Source: GWA2-66-18 sp964537395 (GTDB lineage: Bacteria > Elusimicrobiota > Elusimicrobia > UBA1565 > UBA9628). From it: a stretch of DNA of 64,000 bases. Below the pieces are notes generated by a model. The model saw nothing but the letters and a program-made list of their open reading frames with translations. It did not search any database and was not told the DNA's origin. The stretch lies in contig CAZIBN010000007.1 of NCBI GenBank assembly GCA_964537395.1, positions 1 through 64,000 on the forward strand, given 5' to 3'. The translations under genes were made by a program, and so were the position numbers. Below, piece after piece: positions 57,099 through 64,000 of this stretch; within the stretch, counting starts at the first letter, position 1; each line of letters opens with the position of its first letter.

Positions 57099-59060
57099 CT
57101 AAAAATACGAGCCGAAGAATACGCGGCGCCGCCGCGGCTTGGCGAAGGACACATCGGAGACGGCGTCGCCGGACTCGATCGTGGTCAGCGGCTGGCCGAA
57201 GCGCTCGAGGAAGGTGGTGCGCAGCACGCGGCCCGAGGATTTGCGGCTTTCGATGAGCCCGTCGCCGCCGGTGAAGATCATGACGTGCGTGATGCGCTCG
57301 CTCGTCTCGTCGTCGGTCAGGAAGATCAGGTCCCCGGCCTGGAGCTCGGCGCTGCGCGCCGCGCGGCTATGGAGCTTCTGCTCGTGCGAGTCGCGCGGCA
57401 CGTCGCGGCCGTGGATGCGGTAGGCCAGGCTCACGAGGCCCGAGCAGTCCACCCCGATCTTCGGATCGGCCTGCACGCCCGAGCGGCCGCCCCAGTAGTA
57501 GCTCGTGCCGAGGAAGAGCTCGGCGGTGCGGATGATCTCGGCGCGGGAGGCGGCGGTGGGCTCGGCGGGCGCCTGGTAAAGCGAAGCGGAGGGGATCTCG
57601 GCCAGCGAGCCGTCGAGCAGCCGCACTGTTGTGTTCGAGCCGCTCTCGCTGACGCGTTCGAGGCGCGTGCCGACGGACAGGGTCAGCATCCTATCGCCGC
57701 GCTGGAGAAGGGCCTGGCGCACGCGCACGATCGGGCCGGCCTTGGGCGGGGGCGTGGACACCAAGGTGTCGGCCTTGATCCAGCCCGGGTAGCCCTGCCA
57801 CTCGCCGCCGTGAAGGAAGCTTTCCTGTTCTTCAGCGCGCACGCGGACCCACTCGCCCTTGGCCTCGAGCGCGGTCACGACCTCGCCGTACAGGATCTGG
57901 GAGAGGTGCGCCTCGTCGTCGAGCCTGACGCCGGTGCGGCGCACCGGCTTCGTCCACAGATCGGCGACGGGCGCGCCGACGGTGAACGTCCGGGGGAAGG
58001 TGGGGCCGAGGAGATAGGCGAGGCCGCGCTTGTGCGCGCGCCAGACCTTGTGGAACGCGGCGCGCGGATAGACGCGGCGCACCTGGTCCTTGCCTTTGCC
58101 GGCGGGATCGTAGGCGATGACGTCGCCCTCGGCCGTGAAGCCGCCGATCACCATGATGTGGCCGCGCGTCTTCTTGATCGGGGCGTTGGGCAGCTCGCCT
58201 TCCGCGAAGGTCACGCTGACGATCACCGGGCGGCCCGCCGCGATCTCGGACTCGGCGTCGGCCAGGGACTCGAGCCGCGCGACGCGGCCTTCGAGACCGA
58301 GCGAGCCGGCGTAGGCGACGTTCGCGGGCCAGTTGCCGAATAAAAGGGAGCCGCGGTCTTGCGCGGCGAGCGCGACCTCTTCGAGATCCTTTTTGTGCCC
58401 CCAGAATTCGAGGACCATCGCCAGCGAGGTCGGCGAGCAGATGTCGTGCTTGTACTTCTCCTGCGCGTCGCCCTGCGAGCGGGGCGAGAGCCCGAGGTCG
58501 CGGACCCAGGGGCCGGCCGAGAACGCGGGCGGCGCGTCCGGGGCCACGGCGTCGGACACCGCGACCGCGACGGAGCGCAGGCGCACGGCCTTCTTGCCGG
58601 CCTTGAACTTGAGACGATAACGGAACGCGGAGGCCTTTTTGTTGAGCTTGAGCGTGTCCACGTCGACGACCCCGGCGGCGTCGACGATCTTGACGGGCGA
58701 CGTCCAGCCTTTATCGTTGAGCGCCCCGAGCGAGAACCATTCGGTCCAGCCTTCTTCGAGGCGGACCTTCACGCTGAGCTCCACCTCTCCGCCGGCGGGC
58801 ACCTCCGCTGTGAAAGAGCCCACGAGGTCGTCGAACGCGAACGGGGCCTCGAGATCGCGCGACTCGAGCGTCGCCGTCGCGCCCTTCGTGCGGAACAGGC
58901 CTTCGGCTAAAGGCAGGCGCTCGAGGCCCGCGGCGCGGGACCCGGCGGCGTCAAGCGGCGTGCGGTGAAGGACGTTGTGGTTCATGGCTTGCGCGAAGGA
59001 CGCTGACAGCATAAAGAAAAAGCCGAGCGACCACAGCGGCCGCCCGGCTTTTTCATTCAA
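57099..59060 (-). CDS. Dual cysteine-peptidase wall enzyme: C39-like plus SH3 plus NlpC/P60
   Basis: 653 residues. Signal peptide (LWSLGFFFMLSASFAQA); beta domain to about 180; a C39-like peptidase (about 195-360) with HDICSPTSLAMVLEFWG (Cys), RGHIMVIGGF (His) and IAYDPAGKG (Asp); bacterial SH3-type repeats (about 370-500); and NlpC/P60 (about 515-640) with VDCSGLVSLAYRIHG and ITHVMIFTGG. The last cleaves peptidoglycan stem peptides. Two complete catalytic domains in one chain are uncommon. The signal-peptide codons contain the terminator of the upstream ferredoxin gene. Confidence 0.87.
   Translation of the reverse strand: MNEKAGRPLWSLGFFFMLSASFAQAMNHNVLHRTPLDAAGSRAAGLERLPLAEGLFRTKGATATLESRDLEAPFAFDDLVGSFTAEVPAGGEVELSVKVRLEEGWTEWFSLGALNDKGWTSPVKIVDAAGVVDVDTLKLNKKASAFRYRLKFKAGKKAVRLRSVAVAVSDAVAPDAPPAFSAGPWVRDLGLSPRSQGDAQEKYKHDICSPTSLAMVLEFWGHKKDLEEVALAAQDRGSLLFGNWPANVAYAGSLGLEGRVARLESLADAESEIAAGRPVIVSVTFAEGELPNAPIKKTRGHIMVIGGFTAEGDVIAYDPAGKGKDQVRRVYPRAAFHKVWRAHKRGLAYLLGPTFPRTFTVGAPVADLWTKPVRRTGVRLDDEAHLSQILYGEVVTALEAKGEWVRVRAEEQESFLHGGEWQGYPGWIKADTLVSTPPPKAGPIVRVRQALLQRGDRMLTLSVGTRLERVSESGSNTTVRLLDGSLAEIPSASLYQAPAEPTAASRAEIIRTAELFLGTSYYWGGRSGVQADPKIGVDCSGLVSLAYRIHGRDVPRDSHEQKLHSRAARSAELQAGDLIFLTDDETSERITHVMIFTGGDGLIESRKSSGRVLRTTFLERFGQPLTTIESGDAVSDVSFAKPRRRRVFFGSYF
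59016..59054 (-). terminator. Terminator hairpin inside the start of the next gene
   Basis: GAAAAAGCCG and CGGCTTTTTC form a perfect 10-bp stem with a 19-base loop, 15 bases after the ferredoxin stop (reading on the minus strand). Its T-rich arm encodes GFFF of the C39-NlpC/P60 signal peptide. Confidence 0.75.
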
Positions 59061-59068
59061 AACCGACC

Positions 59069-59383
59069 TTACTTGACGAGCTTGTTCGTCGGCTTGTGGG
59101 GAGGATCGTTGGGGGCGCGCGGCGTCACCTTGGGGTTGTCCTTGAAGGTGGGGGTGAGATCGGCGTTGATCTTCGCCCAGGCGGGATCCTCATCGGCCGA
59201 GCCCTTGATCGCGCCGATCGGGCACTCGGGGAGGCAGACGCCGCAGTCGATGCAGACCTCGGGGTTGATGATCATGAACGCTTCGCCCTTGTACGGGCCG
59301 GGGTGGATGCATTCGACGGGGCAGACATCGACGCACGCGGCGTAAACTTCGCCCAGACAGCCTTCGACGATAATGTGAGTCAT
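59069..59383 (-). CDS. Seven-iron-type ferredoxin (FdxA-like)
   Basis: 104 residues. CVDVCPVECIHPG at the N-terminus (with C9 nearby) and CIDCGVCLPECPIGAI provide ligands for a [3Fe-4S]/[4Fe-4S] pair in the FdxA manner; a C-terminal extension (WAKINADLTPTF) is also family-typical. AAGGGAG precedes the ATG at 59383, a real Shine-Dalgarno, suggesting strong translation. A hairpin 15 bases past the stop ends the transcript or attenuates it. Confidence 0.92.
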   Translation of the reverse strand: MTHIIVEGCLGEVYAACVDVCPVECIHPGPYKGEAFMIINPEVCIDCGVCLPECPIGAIKGSADEDPAWAKINADLTPTFKDNPKVTPRAPNDPPHKPTNKLVK

Positions 59384-59443
59384 GGTGGTTCTCCCTTTGC
59401 GCCGCGTGGCGCGCTACTTAAAAACGCGTTATACTTATCCAGC

Positions 59444-60889
59444 GTGGTCCATCGTACATCTTCATCCATTTATTGTCAAATTTTCGTCGGCCTTCTCCTT
59501 CTGGCCGCGGCGGCGCCCGTGCGCGCCGAGGAAGTCGTCGGCTCCACCGTGACGATCAGCCCGGCCCTCACGCGCGTGCTCGAGCGGCTGGCCAAGGTGA
59601 GGCTGTTCGGCACCGCTTCCCTTAATTGGCGCAACGTCGGCCCGCGCGAGCCCGGCTTCGAGACTCAGATCCAGAACCAGGTCTACCTCGCCGACATGTA
59701 TCTCGGCGCCGAGGGTCCCGTGACCGCGGACGTGCCGGTGAGGCTCGAGTGGAACCTTCCGACCGCGGGCCGCGGCGCGCCGCGCCTGAGCCAGGCCTAC
59801 GCGGAGTACAACGGCGTACGCCGCATCAAATTCCAGCTCGGCAAGTTCATGGTCCCGTTCGGGCGCTACAACGAGCTGTACCGCCCCGACCAGTATCTCG
59901 CGGTGACGCGCCCGCTGCTCTACGCCTCGCCGGACAGCCTCGATCTCGTCGTGCGCCCGAACTCGCCGCGCCCGCCGGTCAGCTACGGCTACAGCGACAT
60001 CGGCATCCGCTGGAGCTGGTATCCGGTGCGCGTGCACCCGCTGGTGCCGAGCGAGGCCACGCTCTTCGTCGTCAACGGCATCGGCGAGCAGAAGAACCGC
60101 CTTCGCACGTTCCCTAATCCGTCGAACCTCGGCATTCCTGGCCCCAGCACGAACGGCGTCGTGCCGGACTTCGGCCATGAGAACAACAACCTCGCCGACA
60201 ACAACAACGCCAAGTCCCTCGGCGGCCGCATCGTGTTCGCCCTCGGCGACCTGCGCCTGCCCTGGCCCGTCTCCGAGCAAGCGGCCGACCTGAACGGCAC
60301 TCACCTGGGGCTGTCCGGCATGGGCGGCAACTACGACCTCGAGGGCGCTCTCAACTACGACATGTGGAGCGCGGACTGGTCCTTCGAATACAAGGGCGTG
60401 AACCTGTCCGGCGAGGTGATGTACAGCAAGAACCATTTTCTGGTGGCGAGGATGGCGCCAGGCGCCACGGAGTCCGCGCCGGTGCTTGTGGCCACGGGCA
60501 CTCATACACGCAAGCTCGAGCACCTGTACGGCTATTTCATCCAGGCCTCGTTCCCTCTCATGCGCAAGCCGCCGTACGGCAAGCGTCTGACCGGCGTGCT
60601 CGTCTACAACGAGATGTACCGGCGCGGTCCGCTGCTCGACTTCCTGCTCAACTTCAACGACGGGACCACGACCTTCGACTCCATGACCGCCTACCGTTCC
60701 GGGACGCCGTACGTCACCACCCGGATCCGGAAATATACCGGGGGCCTCCATTGGCAGATGGCCGAGCATTTCGCCTCGAAATTCGAGTACTCCTACTGGG
60801 TCATGGGTAAATCCACGATCCGCAGCGTCAACTCCCTCGGCCTCAACGACATCTACCAGGGCGCCTTTTCTCTGGTCATGGGCTTCTAG
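59444..60889 (+). CDS. Outer-membrane beta-barrel porin-like protein
   Basis: 481 residues. Signal peptide from the GTG start (IFVGLLLLAAAAPVRA). Amphipathic strands alternate through the mature part: FETQIQNQVYLADMYL, VRLEWNLP, RIKFQLGKFMVPFGRYNEL (a phosphate-porin/OprP-like signature) and WHLQ-type strands to the final AFSLVMGF, which ends in Phe as outer-membrane barrels do. GTG at 59444 is 8 bases after TATACT (59430-59435). Ligand unknown. Confidence 0.85.
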   Translation: MVHRTSSSIYCQIFVGLLLLAAAAPVRAEEVVGSTVTISPALTRVLERLAKVRLFGTASLNWRNVGPREPGFETQIQNQVYLADMYLGAEGPVTADVPVRLEWNLPTAGRGAPRLSQAYAEYNGVRRIKFQLGKFMVPFGRYNELYRPDQYLAVTRPLLYASPDSLDLVVRPNSPRPPVSYGYSDIGIRWSWYPVRVHPLVPSEATLFVVNGIGEQKNRLRTFPNPSNLGIPGPSTNGVVPDFGHENNNLADNNNAKSLGGRIVFALGDLRLPWPVSEQAADLNGTHLGLSGMGGNYDLEGALNYDMWSADWSFEYKGVNLSGEVMYSKNHFLVARMAPGATESAPVLVATGTHTRKLEHLYGYFIQASFPLMRKPPYGKRLTGVLVYNEMYRRGPLLDFLLNFNDGTTTFDSMTAYRSGTPYVTTRIRKYTGGLHWQMAEHFASKFEYSYWVMGKSTIRSVNSLGLNDIYQGAFSLVMGF

Positions 60890-60894
60890 CTGCT

Positions 60895-61857
60895 ATGAGG
60901 ATTTCCTCAGCGGCAGCTGCGCCGGGCCCCTCCGGGCCCGGCGTGCTCATATGCACCTGGCTACTCATCTCCGCCCCCTGTGCCGCGGCCCCGCTGGAAA
61001 CGCCTGGAACGAACTTCACGGTGTCGGTCGTCGAAACGAGCACCGCTCCCGGCCGGACCGACTACCTGCTCAAGTTTCCTTCGGCCAGCAAGAGCCCCTG
61101 GCCTGCGAACGATACGGTGTGGGCGCACCTGACCGTGCCGGATTCGGCGAAGGGCAAGGCGGGTGCGGCGGTGCTGGTCTTGCCCGTGATGGCCGCCCCG
61201 AACATCTGGATCGAGACCCAGTTCCTGGACCGTTTCGTGAAAGACGGGCTCATCACGATGTGGATCGAGATGCCCACGCAGTTCCGCCGACGGCCGCATG
61301 CGTCGATGCCCAGCGGGCAGGTGTTTCTCGCGCGCACGACCGGCCAGCTTTCGCGCAACTTCAGCCAGTCGGTCTCGGACGCGCGCCGGGCGCTCGGAGT
61401 CCTGTCCGCCCGCCCCGAGGTGGACGCCAAGCGCGTGGCGCTGTTCGGGATCAGCCTCGGCGCCATCGTGGGCGCGGTGACCTGGTCCGTGGACCCGCGA
61501 CCGGCCGCCGGGGTGTTCGTGATGGGCGGGGCCGACTTTCCGGGCATCGCGCTGAACGGCTCGTTGAGCGGGCCGTTCGCCAGAAAAATGGGCCTTAAGC
61601 CCGAGGAGCTGAGGACGGCCTGGGTCGGCCTTGATCCGCTCGACTACCAGGCCGCCAATGCGGGTAAGAAGGCTCTTCTGATCAACGTCAACTCTGACAC
61701 GGTCATCCCCCGGGCCAATGCCCTGCGCCTTAAGGAGGCCTTCCCGGACTCCCGGCAGGTTTGGCTGCCCCTGGGCCACTATACGGCCATCCTGCACCTG
61801 ATCTGGCTGCCCCGTTGGGTGTCCCGGCGCCTCCAGGAGGCTCTATCAAAGCGGTAA
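60895..61857 (+). CDS. Secreted alpha/beta hydrolase
   Basis: 320 residues. A signal peptide whose h-region is VLICTWLLISAPCAAA; upstream of it the codons for APGPSGPG come from a perfect 10-bp hairpin (60920-60943). The hydrolase has ALFGISLGAIVGAV (nucleophile Ser), INVNSDTVIPRAN (Asp) and PLGHYTAILH (His). It starts 5 bases after the porin stop and is probably co-transcribed. Likely an esterase acting in the periplasm. Confidence 0.8.
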   Translation: MRISSAAAAPGPSGPGVLICTWLLISAPCAAAPLETPGTNFTVSVVETSTAPGRTDYLLKFPSASKSPWPANDTVWAHLTVPDSAKGKAGAAVLVLPVMAAPNIWIETQFLDRFVKDGLITMWIEMPTQFRRRPHASMPSGQVFLARTTGQLSRNFSQSVSDARRALGVLSARPEVDAKRVALFGISLGAIVGAVTWSVDPRPAAGVFVMGGADFPGIALNGSLSGPFARKMGLKPEELRTAWVGLDPLDYQAANAGKKALLINVNSDTVIPRANALRLKEAFPDSRQVWLPLGHYTAILHLIWLPRWVSRRLQEALSKR

Positions 61858-61950
61858 AAATTCGATTAAAAGGGGGGGTAAGCCTTGACAGCCCATCTTG
61901 GTGGGCTTACACTGTCTCTAGACGCAAGCAAGCGCTTTGGGAGAATTGAC

Positions 61951-62127
61951 ATGAAAAGCTTATCGTTGATCGTCTTAACCGTGGTTTCCTTCGGAGCGCT
62001 TGCGTTATCCGGTTGCAGCGGCTGTAGCGGCGAGGAGACGGCCAAGGCCAAGGCTCCGCCGCCCGTGACCTGCGGCCGGGGAACCGTCGCCCAGGGCAAC
62101 CAGTGCGTCGGACAGGTCCATAACTAG
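61951..62127 (+). CDS. Small lipoprotein, first of a tandem pair
   Basis: 58 residues. Lipobox ALSGC with acylated Cys22; mature start CSGCSGEE; C-terminal CGRGTVAQGNQCVGQ. GGGAGA precedes the ATG. It shares its CSGCSGE start and GNQCVG end with the next gene, 12 bases downstream. The two late cysteines may form a small disulfide loop. Function unknown. Confidence 0.75.
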   Translation: MKSLSLIVLTVVSFGALALSGCSGCSGEETAKAKAPPPVTCGRGTVAQGNQCVGQVHN

Positions 62128-62139
62128 GTTTGGAGGCTT

Positions 62140-62388
62140 ATGAATAAATTACTGCTTAGACTGTCCACCGTGATTCTGAGCCTCGGTATGCTGGGCGCGG
62201 CCGCTTGCAGTGGTTGTTCGGGCGAAACGGCTGAGGACGCGTCCAAGAGCCCGGCTCTGCAGCAGCAGTCCATGAACTGCGGCGCTTACACGCACCGCGA
62301 GGGCAACCAGTGCGTCGGGAACACCTCGACGAGGAGCACTCGCACCACGGGGTCGCCGACCACGCTGGGCACCAACGGCAACAACTGA
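62140..62388 (+). CDS. Small lipoprotein, second of a tandem pair
   Basis: 82 residues. Lipobox AAAC, mature CSGCSGETAED, then NCGAYTHREGNQCVGN and a Thr/Ser/Gly-rich tail. Paralogue of the preceding gene, with a strong GGAGG ribosome-binding site. A strong terminator follows, so both are expressed together, probably abundantly. Confidence 0.75.
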   Translation: MNKLLLRLSTVILSLGMLGAAACSGCSGETAEDASKSPALQQQSMNCGAYTHREGNQCVGNTSTRSTRTTGSPTTLGTNGNN

Positions 62389-62410
62389 TCGCGCCGGCCG
62401 TATAAAAGAG

Positions 62411-62443
62411 ATCCGTCCCGCTCGCGGGACGGATTTTCTTTTT
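62411..62443 (+). terminator. Rho-independent terminator after the lipoprotein pair
   Basis: ATCCGTCCCG and CGGGACGGAT form a perfect 10-bp stem with a CTCG loop, followed by TTTTCTTTTT. Confidence 0.93.
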
Positions 62444-62460
62444 ACCGGCGGAAATGAAAG

Positions 62461-63384
62461 CTAGCGGCCGCCCAGGGGAGTGAAGCCGTTGTTGGGCGCC
62501 GCGTCCTTGGCCTTGTCGAGGGCATTCCGATCGAGGGGCACCGGGCCTTGCTTGCTCTGCATGGCTTTTTTCATGTCGTCGGAATTCATGATGTCGGCCA
62601 TGACCTTGTTTTGATCTGGCGCCTTGGTGTCGCTGCCGTCGAGCATGCCGGTCAGGCTCGCGGGCAGGCCCACGGCTTTGACGATGGTCGTCACGAGATC
62701 CTTCGTGACCTTGTCGTTCTGGAAGATGCCGCCGGCCGCGGCCGTCAGGCCCGGAGGCGCCTCTCTGACCCCCGTGACGATAGCGTCGCGAACGCCCGGA
62801 TCGGTCGCGTATTTTTTGACCAGCTTGCCGAAATCGTTCGACTTGGCTATGCCATACGCGAACTTAAGAGGATCCTTATCTTTCCAATATTGATCGCGCA
62901 CGGCGCGCAGCTCGGGAGAGGCGGCCCAGTCCTTGCCGTATTGGGTGATGGACGGATGTTTTTTCTCCATACGCTTGACGAACGCGTAGACAAGCTTCTC
63001 ATATTTGAGCGCGGCGTCTTTAAAGCTCAGCGCAGCCGCATCCTTGGGATTGGTGGGATTCGCAGTGGAGCCGGGGGACCCCGAGGCCTTCGGAGTCGAG
63101 GCGCCGGGGCCGACGACCTGCATGCCCGCATCGCCCTTGACCATGCCCAGGCTCGTCTGCTGCGCCGGCGCCTGAGCGGAAGGAGCGGAAGCCGGGAACG
63201 AGGGCGGGGCCGCGGATTTTGCCGGGTCCGGCGCGGTGCTCATGTCGAAGCCGGAGGTGTCGAGGCCGGCGTTGCGGTTGGAGAGCAGGTGCCACCCCAC
63301 GACGCCGACCGCCGAGCCGCCGACCGCGATCAGAACAAAAATCAGGCCAGCGCGGCTCGTCTGGTGCTTGGGCTCTTCGCTCAT
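62461..63384 (-). CDS. Membrane-anchored protein of unknown function
   Basis: 307 residues. A short cytosolic start, one membrane helix (AGLIFVLIAVGGSAVGVVGW), a long Ala/Pro/Ser/Gly linker (about 40-110), then a helical C-terminal domain (AALKYEKLVYAFVKRMEKKH; NDFGKLVKKYATDPGVRDAI). I do not recognise a family; helical repeats of 45-50 residues seem present. ATG at 63384 is 6 bases after CATAAT of a TTGACA-17-CATAAT promoter. Confidence 0.75.
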   Translation of the reverse strand: MSEEPKHQTSRAGLIFVLIAVGGSAVGVVGWHLLSNRNAGLDTSGFDMSTAPDPAKSAAPPSFPASAPSAQAPAQQTSLGMVKGDAGMQVVGPGASTPKASGSPGSTANPTNPKDAAALSFKDAALKYEKLVYAFVKRMEKKHPSITQYGKDWAASPELRAVRDQYWKDKDPLKFAYGIAKSNDFGKLVKKYATDPGVRDAIVTGVREAPPGLTAAAGGIFQNDKVTKDLVTTIVKAVGLPASLTGMLDGSDTKAPDQNKVMADIMNSDDMKKAMQSKQGPVPLDRNALDKAKDAAPNNGFTPLGGR

Positions 63385-63390
63385 CACCTC

Positions 63391-63419
63391 ATTATGGCCC
63401 GGCGCCGCCTCCCTGTCAA
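63391..63419 (-). promoter_or_regulatory. Promoter of the 62461-63384 gene
   Basis: TTGACA (63419-63414), 17 bases, CATAAT (63396-63391), 6 bases to the ATG at 63384. Confidence 0.75.
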
Positions 63420-63477
63420 GGCAAGGGGAGCTCTCCGATACTCAATTCCGTAATGGGCAATGGCTATAATTCGAAGG

Positions 63478-64000
63478 ATGACGAGAAGGGCTTTGTCGCT
63501 CCTCCTCGCCCTCGCGCTGGCCGCTCCGAACGCCGGGGCGGTCGCTTTTAACGATGTTTTGCCGGGCGCCAGGGCGATGGGCATGGGCACCGCGTATTCG
63601 GCGATCGCCGACGACGCGTTCGGCCTGTTTTATAACCCCGCCGGCACGGCGAACACGCCCTACGTCCAGGGCGCGGGCACGGTCGGCCGGATGCTGTCGC
63701 CGAGGGGGCCATTATCCTTCGTCTCGGCCGTCTACCTGAGGCCGTATGAATCGATCAATACGGCGACCGTGGGAGCCGCCTATCATCTCGAGCGCCAGCG
63801 CAACGGCGGCGACATCGATTCCCTGATGTTCAACTACGCTCAGGAGTACAAGGTCCGCGACCTTCCGTTGTCAAAGCCGCTCAAGATCGGGGCCAACGTC
63901 AAGATCGTCAACTCCGACACGGGCGACGGGACTAATGACAAGTTCGGGCTCGGCTTTGACGTGGGCGTGATCGCCCGCTCGAACATGGGCCTGTCGGCCG
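63478..64000 (+). CDS. PorV/FadL-like outer-membrane protein, N-terminal part
   Basis: 174 codons visible; runs off the right edge. Signal peptide MTRRALSLLLALALAAPNAG, then GARAMGMGTAYSAIADDAF and GLFYNPAGTANTPYVQGAG, the opening of the UPF0164/PorV-like and FadL-like barrels (G-R-A-x-G-M-G and the YNPAG turn). PorV-like proteins help secrete or anchor surface proteins in several phyla. ATG at 63478 is 7 bases after TATAAT (63465-63470). Confidence 0.82.
   Translation, partial: MTRRALSLLLALALAAPNAGAVAFNDVLPGARAMGMGTAYSAIADDAFGLFYNPAGTANTPYVQGAGTVGRMLSPRGPLSFVSAVYLRPYESINTATVGAAYHLERQRNGGDIDSLMFNYAQEYKVRDLPLSKPLKIGANVKIVNSDTGDGTNDKFGLGFDVGVIARSNMGLSA

Overview
The window is high-GC, gene-dense bacterial chromosome with no phage, plasmid, transposase or CRISPR. 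It carries 66 protein genes (two cut by the window edges) and one tRNA. An OmpA-like lipoprotein, a beta-barrel porin, a PorV/FadL-like barrel, lipoproteins and cell-wall hydrolases indicate a diderm (Gram-negative) cell. Large enzymes preceded by a signal peptide and a long Ala/Ser/Pro-rich segment, together with the mix of genes, suggest an environmental Elusimicrobiota-like lineage. That placement is a low-confidence inference; no rRNA is present.

Layout. 1-2563: a secreted protein, then an Rrf2-controlled reductase operon. 2622-4357: methyltransferase and alpha/alpha-toroid protein. 4429-6243: an ATP/ADP-translocase-like carrier with a secretory leader. 6353-8123: arsR-arsC-acr3. 8131-10906: TauE exporter, response regulator and hybrid histidine kinase. 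10821-18755: tsaC, acid phosphatase, polyphosphate:AMP phosphotransferase, FIST-cyclase sensor, nucleoside and MFS transporters. 18859-27300: an ATP-grasp/MFS fusion and a Lon-type protease, both with the same leader as the carrier, separated by a nitrilase homologue lacking its cysteine. 27395-34254: rlmF, XRE regulator, OmpA lipoprotein, tRNA-Pro, TPR and membrane proteins, an SPFH operon ending in a gene with no usual start codon, a repeat-rich secreted protein and an EipA-like protein. 34373-40004: hpnI-hpnK with two small flippase-like subunits, an island with a nucleotidyltransferase bounded by 87-bp direct repeats, and sugar-nucleotide enzymes. 40142-46400: succinate dehydrogenase/fumarate reductase operon ending in a GGQ factor, a Ser/Thr kinase, DUF2203 and HutD-like proteins. 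46532-49807: orphan solute-binding protein, nth and a TIKI-like protein. 49866-59383: envelope and peptidoglycan genes (amidase, murC, C39-NlpC/P60 fusion) plus ferredoxin. 59444-64000: porin, hydrolase, paired small lipoproteins, a membrane-anchored protein and a partial outer-membrane protein.

Three themes run through the window. (1) Four otherwise unrelated proteins share a secretory leader whose cleavage site reads AP..A[WF][AS]-Q[TA], followed by a long low-complexity segment. Two of them carry domains that need ATP (Lon, ATP-grasp) and a third resembles nucleotide translocases, which raises a topological puzzle. (2) Most transcription units have a -10 hexamer followed by only 4-10 bases (usually 6-8) and then the start codon, the signature of leaderless mRNAs; several have TTGACA/TTGACG 16-17 bases further up. 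Inside operons, stop and start codons overlap as NTGA. (3) Small palindromic elements recur: two hairpins with identical 10-bp tips but different self-complementary stems, a 40-bp palindrome in two near-identical copies, and short hairpins in interdomain linkers.
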